Shown here piece by piece: positions 41,201 to 50,389 of a stretch of 64,000 nt of DNA; within the stretch, counting starts at the first letter, position 1; each line of letters begins with the position of its first letter. This DNA is from Strigamia acuminata (Eukaryota > Arthropoda > Chilopoda > Geophilomorpha > Linotaeniidae). Location: assembly GCA_949358305.1 (NCBI GenBank), contig OX442324.1, forward strand, positions 8,653,601 to 8,717,600, read 5' to 3'. The translations under genes were made by a program, and so were the position numbers. The notes beneath the pieces are model-generated. The model was not told the DNA's origin. It saw only the letters and a program-made list of their open reading frames with translations, and made no database searches.

Positions 41201-43091
41201 ATGCTCCCCACACGTCCATGTGTAGGAGATCTAAAGCCTTTGTAGAAATAGGATGTTCATCAGGTTTATGGGAAATGCGCGTTGATTTCGCAATTCGACA
41301 ATGATTACACGAAAGTTCCTTGTTCACTTCTGCCGGTGTCACTCCATAAACTTGGTTATTTCCGGCCAAAAGTTTCATTGCATTGGTGTGAAGATGACCC
41401 AATCTGCTGTGCCATATCCCAGTCGCATCCTTTTTAACCGTAGGCGCTGCAACTTTCTTTTGATTCGCCGACTTTAGATTCGGTTTGGAAGTTGGAGGAA
41501 TTGCCTTTAATGTGTCGGCAAAGGATGGGACTTGAGGTAATGGATTGGTAGGAACAGGTACAGGAGGTGTCTTGGACTGGGTTACTTTGATTGGTGCAGG
41601 TGGAGGAATTTCATTTGGCAAAGGAGGGAATTCGAGCCGAAAATCAGTAAAAAGTTCAGGATTTTTCGACTTTTTCTTTGCTCTTGGATACTGGATGAAA
41701 TCCTCTTCTGTCGTGACTAATGTTCGGGTCGGAGCGATTGACTGCGCAATAGGTACATCCACTGTTGACATCAGTGTTGAAGGTGGGCACAAGCCATCGA
41801 CATAATAAAGGCCGCCCTTTTCTTTGGCCCGAAGCATTGGATGCTTAATGTCGGATTTGTAGACATAGACGTCTCCATTCCAAATATGGATGTGATGTTT
41901 AGTTTTGTCCATTTTTGACACTGAAATCAAATTCGCCTCGAATTTTGGCGCATACAACACATCTTGGAGATTTACGACACATTCTACGTTGTTGATCATG
42001 GAGATAATCTGGACTTTGCCCTTTCCTAGAACTTCGGAATGTCCTTGACCTAATGCTATGTTAAAGGGCACAACTTTAACAAAGTCCTGAAACCAAGCCT
42101 GGACGTGGCACACATGATCTGTTGCCCCACAATCCACGATCCATTCATGTGATTGCATGAAGTGAATTGTGGGCAACTGTTGCGGAGCACTTGCGAAAAA
42201 GTTTGTTTCTCGTCTTGCGCTGGAATTCCCCCTTGGTCTAGAATCATCTCGGTTTGAGTTCTTATTGCGTTTATGGCTTGAACTCCTCGGCTTCCTTTGA
42301 AGTGAAGCTGCCGGTTGATTCTTGTCATCTCGGCGCGATGGCAAAGGACATTTATTTGCGTAATGGCCAAATTCCTGGCAATTAAAACACTGCACCGAAG
42401 ATAACGGTCGAGAGGGACGAGAACGATTTCTCCCACGTTGCTGTTTTTCACCAGCATATGCACGAGAATGTTTTGGATTGTCCACGTCGCGTGAATCCAT
42501 AGCTTTGAGTCGCATATGTTCCGCGAGTAACTGTTCGGACACTTTCTTTGGTGTGAATTCACCGTTGGGCAAGTGATATGTTGTGAATGAAATCTGTGAA
42601 TATTCACGAGGCAATAAGTCCAAGTATTGGTAAGCGTGGTGATCAGGCGAAGTTATCTCTCCGATATCCTTCATTTGGCGGACATGATAGTCAACGCGTC
42701 CTAAGAAGTCGGCCATATCTTCGCCCTGCTCTAGGCGCAAATTCAAAAATTCGCGGCGCATGGCTGCCTGTCGTGCGCGAGATGATGGCGCATAAATGTT
42801 GGCCAAAATGTCCCATGCTTCCTTCGGGGTTTTACAATCATCTAGCGCAGACTTCTTCGCCTCGCTTACAGAACAGTATATTAAGCCTAATGCCTTGGCT
42901 TTACGACGCTTGTATTTCTTCTTTTCCTTGTCACCCGCGGTTTTAAGGAATTCTGCCTCTTCTTCTTCAGTTACGTGTTCCCATAACTCTTCACTTCTCA
43001 GCACCATGCGCATTGAGCGCTGCCATAGTTCGTAGTTTCCTACGCTGAGAATCGGAAGGCGTCCGGAATTGGCTTCGACGGATTTTGACAT
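38286..43091 (-). CDS. Copia-A gag-pol polyprotein
   Basis: 1601 codons from the ATG at 43091 (MSKSVEANSGRLP), no breaks. Gag; CCHC CFNCQEFGHYANKC (about residue 232); protease with WIVDCGATDHVC (about 319), where cysteine replaces the usual Ser/Thr of the D-S/T-G site; GAG-pre-integrase GIWHSRLGHLH (about 555); integrase with LHMDVWGAS, IIDDATRYAW, IRTDRGGEFLSN and NGTAERINRT (620-730); Pro/Ser/Thr linker; RT with FKLKEDA, RARLVAQGF, HLDVKCAYLYGD and YVDDIVLFH (about 1287); RNase H with YTDASWA, STMEAEFVALVECV and NVADIFTKWL (1447-1580). Normal copia order and length. Recent insertion and intact frame suggest it still works. Confidence 0.96.
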   Translation of the reverse strand: MSKSVEANSGRLPILSVGNYELWQRSMRMVLRSEELWEHVTEEEEAEFLKTAGDKEKKKYKRRKAKALGLIYCSVSEAKKSALDDCKTPKEAWDILANIYAPSSRARQAAMRREFLNLRLEQGEDMADFLGRVDYHVRQMKDIGEITSPDHHAYQYLDLLPREYSQISFTTYHLPNGEFTPKKVSEQLLAEHMRLKAMDSRDVDNPKHSRAYAGEKQQRGRNRSRPSRPLSSVQCFNCQEFGHYANKCPLPSRRDDKNQPAASLQRKPRSSSHKRNKNSNRDDSRPRGNSSARRETNFFASAPQQLPTIHFMQSHEWIVDCGATDHVCHVQAWFQDFVKVVPFNIALGQGHSEVLGKGKVQIISMINNVECVVNLQDVLYAPKFEANLISVSKMDKTKHHIHIWNGDVYVYKSDIKHPMLRAKEKGGLYYVDGLCPPSTLMSTVDVPIAQSIAPTRTLVTTEEDFIQYPRAKKKSKNPELFTDFRLEFPPLPNEIPPPAPIKVTQSKTPPVPVPTNPLPQVPSFADTLKAIPPTSKPNLKSANQKKVAAPTVKKDATGIWHSRLGHLHTNAMKLLAGNNQVYGVTPAEVNKELSCNHCRIAKSTRISHKPDEHPISTKALDLLHMDVWGASRTTSYGGARYVLTIIDDATRYAWIFPMAQKSQVFGLFKDYVTRIERVTGKRVKAIRTDRGGEFLSNEFDRYLKETGIQAQRTNPHSPAMNGTAERINRTMADYTRAILDETGLPNELWAEFAVTFSYIKNRCPHSRLKNEVPYILWRRRALSLRHLRKLGSKCWVHHTAPGRDKLDPRAWEGYLVGYATTTRGYRVWNPTDNKVIESIHVQIDERQSYKRSNHYRGPQQPWMGPDEDQSHQTSQTYQPLRISQPHVRFDDGLQYTDWPKFPDSEDECDTDYDSDDSTPAGAQFRTPPATPTPGSPIRAPLITPVITPVPSPVITPSNTPSHTPPGSPPSFVNARRGSRGNAPQAHQAAHHGPPPTGAATAYKWRYIGGDTVCRHWKREEHLRKVQEPGKLKTDVYYFPEAGLRLRSRGDVEEFCHMNNIPYDPELFYFGNMEYELEDLPQPLPRVHLCRRDPTSYAEAVRFPDATKWQEAINEELDTFAKRGVYEEVPKPENTTILGCKWLFKLKEDALGKPARYRARLVAQGFRQTLGVDYDEVFSPVVNFVLIRLFFCLLVVLKGWKDAHLDVKCAYLYGDLAHKVYMRIPAGATCSNPNHVWLLIKSLYGLHQSGRQWFEKLDQTLRDLGFRRLPGCNCVYIYGTSAVMLIYVDDIVLFHATDSILTQLIALISTKFDVVNLGPITKLLGVEFIRTPKGIFIIQRAYIQKILKKFEIVADKLIKVPVTPGTTLVKGSKEDLPEFPYRSLIGSLLFLASRTRPDILFSVIMLSQFNNCYNHTHIKALMQVVRYVGNTLDYAIELSNCSNGQLWGYTDASWATEVSTSLSFGGYIAYIGNVPIGWSCRKQTSVACSTMEAEFVALVECVRELYWLDYVYSSVPMLNRSSPPLVFSDALSSIQFTSNDVENSKTKHIRVKFHWIREWYTAGAFQLRKVPGSMNVADIFTKWLGSSQLRLLISRIFNFNLS

Positions 43092-43925
43092 AATGACGTG
43101 GAGCTACGAAACAATCCGAAGCGAAGCACACAGGACGGAAAATGGTACAATTGATGAACTTGACGGTCTCGGAGCACAATATCGCGTTGCACAACACAAA
43201 TGCGGCGCACTATTCGAAGCACTGTCAAAGCGGATATCAATCGAATTGGGCAACCACTTCTGAAGTGGTCAGATAACCCTAGCCAGCCAACACACAGGGG
43301 TCCGTTCGCCTACCTGGAGGCGCGGGAGTACCTGCTGGCCGCGGTAAGCACTGGCTAGGAATGAGTTTGTGCGGTGGTTCGACTGAACCGGAGGGCACAA
43401 ACTATTCTAAGGGACCCACAAAAACTTAATACTATCTTAAATACTAACAAGCTAATTACGACTACTGAAAAGCAATTTTTAATTAGTATGATGAGACGTT
43501 GCGCCAATCTAGAGATGAAAATGGCGTAGTTGCGCATTTAAAATGCGAAAATCGTCGAAAAATTGTCGATACAACGACCGTACACGGTGTACTAAGTCGG
43601 GAATTAGTCCAAATCGTCGTTCACGCTGTGTAAAGCGGGTTTCCAACGTTGATTCTCGTTGGAAAATGGCGAAAATCTGAAAATAAATTGGAATTCGTCT
43701 CGAAAATTGCGAAACCCGCAGAAATCCGGACGAAATTAAATGAAAAATCGTAGAGCTGGTCGTGCAGACTACGTGAGAACGTCGGCGTGTCGTCTCGAAC
43801 GTTCTAGAGACGAAAATTGTCGCGGAAATCGGCGCAATCTGCAAATAGAAAATTTATCGCAAATTCGCGAATTTCGCGAAAATGGCGATAAAAATTAGCG
43901 GTTTCGGCGTGCTGCAAGGATAGCA
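43092..43925 (-). other. Copia-A 5' leader, no gene
   Basis: Leader of about 830 bp, homologous to that of Copia-D. It has runs of short complementary CG-containing words (gcgaaaattcgc type) that may fold. The open frames in it are not conserved in Copia-D. Confidence 0.6.
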
Positions 43926-43942
43926 ACCATCCTCTGCTACCA
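43926..43942 (-). promoter_or_regulatory. Copia-A primer binding site (initiator tRNA-Met)
   Basis: On the minus strand TGGTAGCAGAGGATGGT is a perfect 17-base complement to the 3' end of eukaryotic initiator tRNA-Met, two bases after the LTR. It is also the partner of a 10-bp inverted repeat formed with the LTR end. Confidence 0.95.
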
Positions 43943-43944
43943 CT

Positions 43945-44416
43945 TGTAGCAGAGGAGTGCGTTCACGGTATAAAATACTGTGTGTGGAAGCGAGTTTAAA
44001 TGCCGAAACACGGCTAACATGAGCGCAATGACGTGCGCGCACCTCCAGCGCTTGAAAATGGTGGAAAATGAAGTCACTGCACTCTAAAGTGCTCATATAT
44101 AGCAAACACAATGTAAAATAAACTAAATGTTTAATAAAAACGAAAATGCTTACATAATTTGGTCCATTTAGATGGAGAAAATACATGAGTGCTTGCTGGC
44201 ATGCAAGCGGCCATTGTGATTGTGAGAAAACATACATGCACACCATCTGGTGTTAATAATAAGTAATACAAAAGTAAACAGTATAGAGGCAGCATTATGC
44301 CCAATGTTAAATAATGAAAAGAAGTCTAAATAAATACACTAGGCTGCATAATGCAGTAATACATTAAGAAATGCGCAAAACAAGTACGGAGGACTGTTTG
44401 GCATCGATAAACAACA
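43945..44416 (-). repeat. Copia-A 5' LTR
   Basis: 472-bp partner of 37606-38077. Followed by the target duplication gtttc at 44417-44421. Confidence 0.96.
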
Positions 44417-45603
44417 GTTTCTTCAAGTTCAATGCCCCATTCCCTTCCTGACTGATGCAGACCGTAAATTGCTCGTAGTAACTTGCAGACGTAATTTTCT
44501 TTGCCGTGGTGCACAAATCCTTTGGGTTGTCGCATATAAACTGTCTTGTGCAACTTCGCATATAAGTAAGCGCACTTGACGTCCGCTTGAACATATGCCC
44601 ATCCCAACATGCATACGAGAAGTGTGAACATAAAGCGCACAATGGAAAAGTCTACGACAGGTGAGAATGTTTCCTCGTAGGACTCGCCATAGACTTGCGA
44701 AAAGCCCTGCGCCACGTTTCTTGCCTTGTATCGCGCAATTTCTCCCTTGTCATCCTGCTTGACTGTATAGATCCATTTGCATCCTATGATTTTCGTGTCG
44801 GATGGTGGTGGAACCAACTCCCAAACTTCTCGCTCGTGCATTGTGCCGATTTCATCACGCATAGCTTGGTTCCACTCTTCCTTTTCCGGTAGAGCGGCTA
44901 CTTGTTCAAAGCGCGTGGGTATGTTGACTTCCAGATGATTCGCCTCGAAATCGAATGTCAACTCATCCAGGTCCAAATCAGAATCTTCCGCAGTCACATT
45001 GGATTCAGAGGGCTTCTTCTTCCTCTTATCTTCGAAAAGATGCTCGGGAAGGCGGAGATTGTGATCCCTGCAGTAACGTTTGACTTCGGGTATCGAACGC
45101 AATCTTGGCTTGTCGTATCCCTGGATTGTATATTCAATGTCCTTTTGTCCAGTTGGTCTTGTCTTTTCAGTTTTCTTCCAAACAAGATGAGGTATTGTTG
45201 GTACTGGATTCAAAAGATCTATTCCTGGTTGTGGTAAAATGCCTTGCAATTTTACACCTGCTTCAGCTCCTGGTATGTTAGGTTTTGGTTGAAGTTTTTC
45301 ATTCGGCAATCTGAATTTCAATTTCAGTTGAGGTATTTCTTCTTCCTTTTCCTTCTTAATTGGTTGCGGCGGGGGTAGCGGTGGTCTAACATCTTCATCC
45401 GAGTAGTACTGACGATCGTGGTGGTCGTCCAAATTATCGTTCAAATTATCAATAAACGTTGTGTATTTTTCGGGTAGGCCCAGCACGCCTTCAACTCCGC
45501 GCCTGCTCTCGACAAACCTCACATCGCTTGTCTCGATGACCTTTGAAAAGTCCGGCAACCAAATCCTGTAGCCTTTTGTGATTCTGGAATAGCCGAGCAT
45601 AAT
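44417..45603 (-). pseudogene. Copia-B linker and RT start
   Basis: Continues the gag-integrase frame after a TGA at 45601-45603, where Copia-C has glycine (a single G to T change). It contains IMLGYSRITKGY, the acidic/proline linker, IIGCKWIYTVKQDDKGEIAR, NVAQGFSQVYG, FSPVVDFSIVRFMF, VQADVKCAYLYAKL and IYGLHQSGREWGIELEET, where Copia-A is inserted. The frame is otherwise open. Confidence 0.92.
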
Positions 45604-47844
45604 TCAATTTAACCCCTTATTGTCGATTTTTCCATCTTGCACTTTTTTCTGCACAAAGCATAAACTTCCGAATTTCCTCAGATGGCGTAAAGATGGTTTC
45701 CGACCATAGTAAAGCTCCATCGGCGTCTTTTCCGAGTTGAGCTTCGCAATTCTGTTTCTCAAATAGTTAAAAGTCAATATTGCCTCCCCCCAAAATCGGT
45801 GCTCTAATTGCGCATCATAAATGAGAGCTCGCATCCCATTTGCCAAAGTTTGGTTAAGTCTTTCAGAAACGCCGTTCTGTTGGGGCGTGTACACATTCGT
45901 CTTTTCATGTGTAATTCCTTGTTCCTCGAGGTATTCTCCAAACTTGTTGGAACAAAATTCCATTCCATTGTCTGTTCGAATTGTTAAAACCGATTTTCCC
46001 AATAATCGTTCTATTCTTTTTACGTGTTTTTGGAAAATGTCAAACACCTCGTCCTTCTTTTTCATGAGATACACGGTTGAATAACGGGAAAAATCGTCCG
46101 TTATTGTGAGGAAGTATCTATTCCCCGATAGTGTTGCTGTGTTGAATGCTCCGCATACGTCCATATGAAGTAGTTGTAGTGGTTCCTTGGACCTAATGCC
46201 CGGTATGGACTTGTGAGAAACCGCTTTCTTCTTCGCCAAACTGCAGACATCACATTGCGTGATCGGAACATCCAATAATGGCAGTCCAATGACAGCTTCG
46301 CTTCGACTCATTCCCTGCAAACTTGGGAAATGAATGTGCCCCAGTCGTTCGTGCCACAACCTCGCCTCTTCTGGGCTCGACTTAGTCCTACTTGTGTGTG
46401 GCAATTCTTGTTGTTTCTGCTCGTTCTTTTGTTCGCCCACATTGGCTTTGTCCAATTCTTTTGCTTTTAGCTTCTCAAAATCGGGTTTTTGATCGCTGAG
46501 TTTGATATAGTACAGTCTGTCCTTCTTTACACCTTCCATAAGTTGTCGTTTCCATTGTGGATCATAAATTTTGACCAGCCCTGCACCAACAGCGACCCTG
46601 CATCGTGCCTCGTCAATACACGGTCCCGACAGCAAATTTCTCCGTAGATCAGGCGCGTAGTACACTTTCTTCAGTGTTATGGGGATTGTTTCGCTCCCGA
46701 CCAAACACATGATGCAAACATTCCCAACTTCTTGTATCTGGATTAGGGTCTTCTTGTCGGCCTGACTAATTGTTCCACTCATCTCTTTAAAGTTGTGGAA
46801 TTGACTTCTGTCTTTACAGAAGTGCCCCGTTGCTCCCGTATCATAAATCCAGCAATTACTGGCTTCACTGCACTGCAGCATCTCTTGTTCACCTAATTCG
46901 GTGAGAAAACCAACGTCCAACATGTTCGTATCCAGTTCCTCGACGGTATTCGACTTCATGTTGCTGTTTGGAGCCAATTGTAATTGTGCCGTGCACTCTT
47001 TGGCCCAATGTCCGTGTTGGTTGCAACGGAAACACGGCCCCCGTCTCGTTGATCCGGTGCTGTTTCCTCTGGAATTCGTGTTTCCTCCGCCTCGCCAATT
47101 TGACTTCCCGCCTTTTTGTCTCGTGTAATTGGCTTTGTTGCTTTGGTTGTTATTCTTCTGCTGGGATTTAGATGAATTGTCGCCATTTTTCGCACTTGTT
47201 GAACCAGGTCCCGTGCTAAATGCATCCACGATCGGTCCTTGGCCAGAATCTCTTCTTTGTTGCACAAGTCTGCCCTCTTCGGCGACCAATTCGATTTCAA
47301 CCTTTTCCAAAGTAAAGTTGATATCTTCCCATCTATAAATCGCTTGAACGATCGATTGATATTCCTGTGGTAGATATCTAATGAGTTGAAATGCCTGGTA
47401 TAAATCCTCTAGCTTGTGTTTCACATCTGCTAATTTCTTCGCAACATTTTGGATTTTTGCGGCGAAAATACCAATGGTTTCCGTCGCCGGATCGTATTTC
47501 AAACTGAAGAATTCGTCCAGCAGACGTATAATCCGCGCCCTCGAGACTGGTTCGAAATTGGTTTTCAGCGTATCCCACGCTTTCTTGGCGTCCTCGACCC
47601 CACTGAGCAGCTCGTGGTACTGTTCTTCTATCGAGTAGTAAATCAAACTAAATGCGCGGCCTTTCCGTAATTTGTAGTCCGAGCGATCACGCCATGACGC
47701 TCCGGGTGCCAACGCCTCTTCGGTTCCGTCAGTAAATCCCCAGCAACCGTGATGCATGAGGAGAACCTTGATTTGTTGTTTCCAACTGTCGTAGTTCAGT
47801 CTGTTAAGCAGTGTAATTTTTCTTTCCAATTTATCCGTATCCAT
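45604..47844 (-). pseudogene. Copia-B gag-protease-integrase
   Basis: Starts at the ATG at 47844 (MDTDKLERKITLLNRLNYD), the start shared with Copia-C; the frame stays open 13 codons upstream. Gag; CCHC CFRCNQHGHWAKEC; protease CWIYDTGATGHFC; GAG-pre-integrase ARLWHERLGHIHF; integrase with LLHMDVCGAF, TITDDFSRYS, IRTDNGMEFCSN and GVSERLNQT. All catalytic residues are present. It ends at the single premature TGA 45601-45603. Confidence 0.92.
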
Positions 47845-47876
47845 GCTGTCCTTTTGATTTGAACTTGTTGAAAAAT

Positions 47877-47987
47877 CACACACTCAACTAGTATAACTAG
47901 ACTGACTAGTATGACTAGTATAACACTAAAGTGTTAATCCGCACACACTCAACTAGTATAACTAGACTGACTAGTATGACTAGTATA
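47877..47987. repeat. Direct repeat, about 45 bp twice
   Basis: The word cacacactcaactagtata plus the following 25 bases occur at 47877-47922 and again at 47942-47987, a period of 65 bp. The spacer includes acactaaagtgtt, an imperfect palindrome. The MITE is inserted at the TA that ends the second copy. The repeat lies in the Copia-B leader next to the gag start. Confidence 0.85.
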
Positions 47988-48297
47988 CCGTACTGCCTTG
48001 ATTTAACGCCGGTCGTATCTAAACGCCGGCTCCTGATTAAACGCCGGGCAAACTCAGAACGAAAAGGCAATAAACGCCGGCCTTAAATAAACGCCGGGTT
48101 TGTTTAAACGCCGGTTTTAAACGTTTTTTAGACGAATATACGGTAATTTAACGTAAATGATTGGGTGGCGGCAGTAAAAAAACCTTTTTTTTTCGTTAGA
48201 CGCCCGGCGCGAATAATCGCCGGGCTTTGAATAATCGCCGGAGGGGTCGACTTGGAAAAGTAAATAAACGCCCCGGCGTTAAATCGAGGCAGTACGG
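47988..48297. mobile_element. MITE with repeated aaacgccgg words
   Basis: 310 bp with inverted ends ccgtactgcctt and its complement (ggcagtacgg at the right), flanked by TA on both sides, in the Copia-B leader. The terminal inverted repeat extends over about 25 bp (gatttaacgccgg versus ccggcgttaaatc). It encodes no protein. Internally the word taaacgccgg or close variants (aatcgccgg) recurs about ten times, on one strand in the left half and on both strands at the right end. The TA target fits Tc1/mariner-type mobilisation, but the source transposase is unknown. Confidence 0.82.
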
Positions 48298-48619
48298 TAA
48301 CTGTGCACACAGTTTTCCCCCAAAAATTTATCCTAGCACACACTAATCTAAGAACAGTATTAAATGATAATATTCGAAAAATTGCACGAAAATTGTTCTT
48401 AAGTGTTGTCTTCTCCTCGTAACTCGTTCGCTTGTGTCGCGCCGTTTCAAATCCTCGCAAATTGTTCACTAAATCGTTCGCCGTTTTCCAATTTGTTCCT
48501 CGACGATTTCAGTTCACACTTCACGTGTGGTTGGCTGGAACAGTCGGCGTCGTATCGGAAACGTTTCTCCACCGAAAATATCGTCTCGTTGACGATACGT
48601 ATTGCGCCTCGCAATACGG
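48298..48619 (-). other. Copia-B leader with conserved hairpin
   Basis: Leader interrupted by the MITE. At 48598-48618 is a perfect 9-bp stem (cgtattgcg and cgcaatacg, loop cct), matching the 7-bp stem of Copia-C with a compensating base pair change. It abuts the LTR boundary. No TGG-type tRNA primer site is found beside the LTR, so how this element primes is unclear. Confidence 0.6.
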
Positions 48620-49185
48620 GAACAAATTGCCCAAAACGAAAGCAAAAATTGTTTAAATAAAATGTTTTATAGTTTCTCGAACCCCTTATTGTCCTTGTGT
48701 TGTTTGACCACTGGTTGTTCCTTCCCAAACTCGAATATTCCGGCACGAACACGAACTAGTTGCTTCACTCATGGGCGCCGCCATGTTGGATGAGGAGGAA
48801 AACTTCTCTGCCGACCTCGAAATGACTTGCAAATCACCGTGAACGTTTTCCCAACGTTATTGTGGCCCATAACCTTGTTAATTTGTGGCATAAAGTTGAT
48901 TATCTTGTGTGAATCAGCAATGGTGTGGAAAACATCTAATGTGAAATGAAAAGCAAGCCATCTTTACTTGTCTAAGGCTGAGCAGCAAGTGAAGTTTATT
49001 ATCCAGTCATGTGACTGGCCAAAACATAAACAACGCCCCCTTTGGGCAAAACATACAAACTGCATGTAAACAAATACTGCATCCAGCCGTGCAGGTAATT
49101 CATAACACTAATAATCGAGTAAATACAATGCAACAAGTGTCATCGCTTGATGATATGACATAACAGTATACACTAAAGCATAACA
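48620..49185 (-). repeat. Copia-B 5' LTR
   Basis: About 566 bp, partner of 35947-36513. The outer end TGTTATGCTTTAGTG (minus strand) is clear. The inner end is defined only by where similarity to the other LTR stops. Confidence 0.85.
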
Positions 49186-49218
49186 TATCGTCGTTGTTGT
49201 ATCGTCGGGGTTGCGTAT
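49186..49218 (-). other. BEL leader piece between Copia-B and Gypsy-2
   Basis: 33 bp of cgtcg-rich sequence including gtat (49215-49218), the left copy of the Gypsy-2 target duplication. It joins 57914-58042, which has the same tcgtcg-rich character, so it is the short leader of the host element. Confidence 0.65.
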
Positions 49219-49709
49219 TGTTACGTGGCCAAATGGCCAATAGTGACCACGTAACTTTACTTATTTTAACTGTTTACTAAACTGAGTTAAGCTCAGTTAC
49301 TAAGAGTGAGGTAAATGAAACAAAGCCAGAGTTTAAGATTGAAAACAATACAGTGTCTTTATTCTTTAATTCAAACACTTAAATCATAAATACAAAATGT
49401 GAAACTAAATCTAAACTAAACCTAATAAATACTCTAAGATATGATTAACACTTTGATTCAATTTGGAGGGAAACAATCACACCATGCCATTTGCTGGCTG
49501 GTGCTAACTGTTTAGAAGCCCGGGATGGACTGAGCTCCAAGAGCCAAAGTGGCTCTTTTATACCTAAGTCACCCCCTGAGTTTAATCCAGATTGACCAGC
49601 CCGTGATGTCACCATCACGTACGCTGGCTAGTGATAGCTTTTGACAACTTCTTCAATTCTAGCGCTGGTTTGAGCTGGTCGGCAGACGACGCAACTCAAC
49701 CGCGTGACA
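49219..49709 (-). repeat. Gypsy-2 3' LTR
   Basis: 491 bp; on the minus strand TGTCACGCGGTTGAG to CCACGTAACA. Identical to 57419-57909 as far as I can read. The purine tract aaagggggggc (minus, 49710-49720) adjoins it. Confidence 0.96.
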
Positions 49710-50389
49710 GCCCCCCCTTTAAATTTTTTGGTCTCCAAAAACCAAAGTTACTTAGAATTTAAGCCAATTATTTTATATGCCAATCATACCTTAAAACAAA
49801 ACAATCAAATATATGAGTCCCACCCCAGTGTTAATCATATCTTTTACAAAGTAAAACAAAATTCAACATTTCACTAAAAAAAAATTACAATGAAATTCAA
49901 CACTTTACTCTTCAAAATAACACTTTTTGGATTTTTCTACTCTTTTATATTACTTTTTTTTCTTCGGGTTTTCTAACATTTTCTATATAAAAATATGAGA
50001 TTTATATCTCAAATTAAAATACACAAAAAAAACAAAGTATTTAAAATTAAAAGTTCATGGAAAAGGAGCTTTTAGCTTCTCTTTTTCTTCTTCGAATGGT
50101 TCCAAAGCCTTCTGATGCAACTCGTACACAATCCGGTGGCGTAGATGAATCGGATGCGCATGGCGCATGTAGTCTCGGTCCACCAGATAAAGAAATAAAT
50201 TAGAATTCGCTTGACCAATATCAATTGTAATTCAATGTATTCCTTATTGATTTCATCTATTGCAACTACAATTTTAATTGTTTAATAATACGTACTGTCA
50301 CACACGAGCTTTCTAAATATCACGTTGTTAAGTTCAATTGAAAATTTTCTCCGGTCACAACAATATGCTTGTGTTCCCTTTGAAAAAGT
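49710..50389 (-). other. Gypsy-2 purine tract and 3' untranslated region
   Basis: About 680 bp between the pol stop and the 3' LTR. AT-rich with several A-runs. Apart from the purine tract at 49710-49720 I see no gene or motif. Too short for an envelope gene, and no long frame is present. Confidence 0.65.

Larger units (their letters stand above)
37606..44416 (-). mobile_element. Copia-A, intact copia inside Copia-B
   Basis: A 6811-bp element with 472-bp LTRs differing at about one position, a long match to initiator tRNA-Met, an intact 1601-codon polyprotein and a purine tract. The duplication gtttc flanks it (37601-37605 and 44417-44421) within the Copia-B RT. Together with Copia-1 it is the best candidate for an active element in the window, and Copia-D is its older relative. 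Confidence 0.96.
35947..49185 (-). mobile_element. Copia-B, copia split by Copia-A and a MITE
   Basis: Minus-strand copia with about 566-bp LTRs, gag-protease-integrase (45604-47844), linker/RT start (44417-45603), then after Copia-A the RT end and RNase H (36532-37600). The upper flank is tatcg (49186-49190). No matching word is seen at the lower end, where the LTR abuts the Tc1 fragment, so the lower end is probably truncated. Apart from the insertions only one nonsense change is seen (45601-45603). The 5' leader carries a MITE at 47988-48297. Confidence 0.9.

Noticed and set aside
49710-50389. Possible envelope gene downstream of Gypsy-2 pol
   Set aside because: Only about 680 bp, AT-rich, and no frame of useful length. 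No envelope-like frame is seen in any element of the window.
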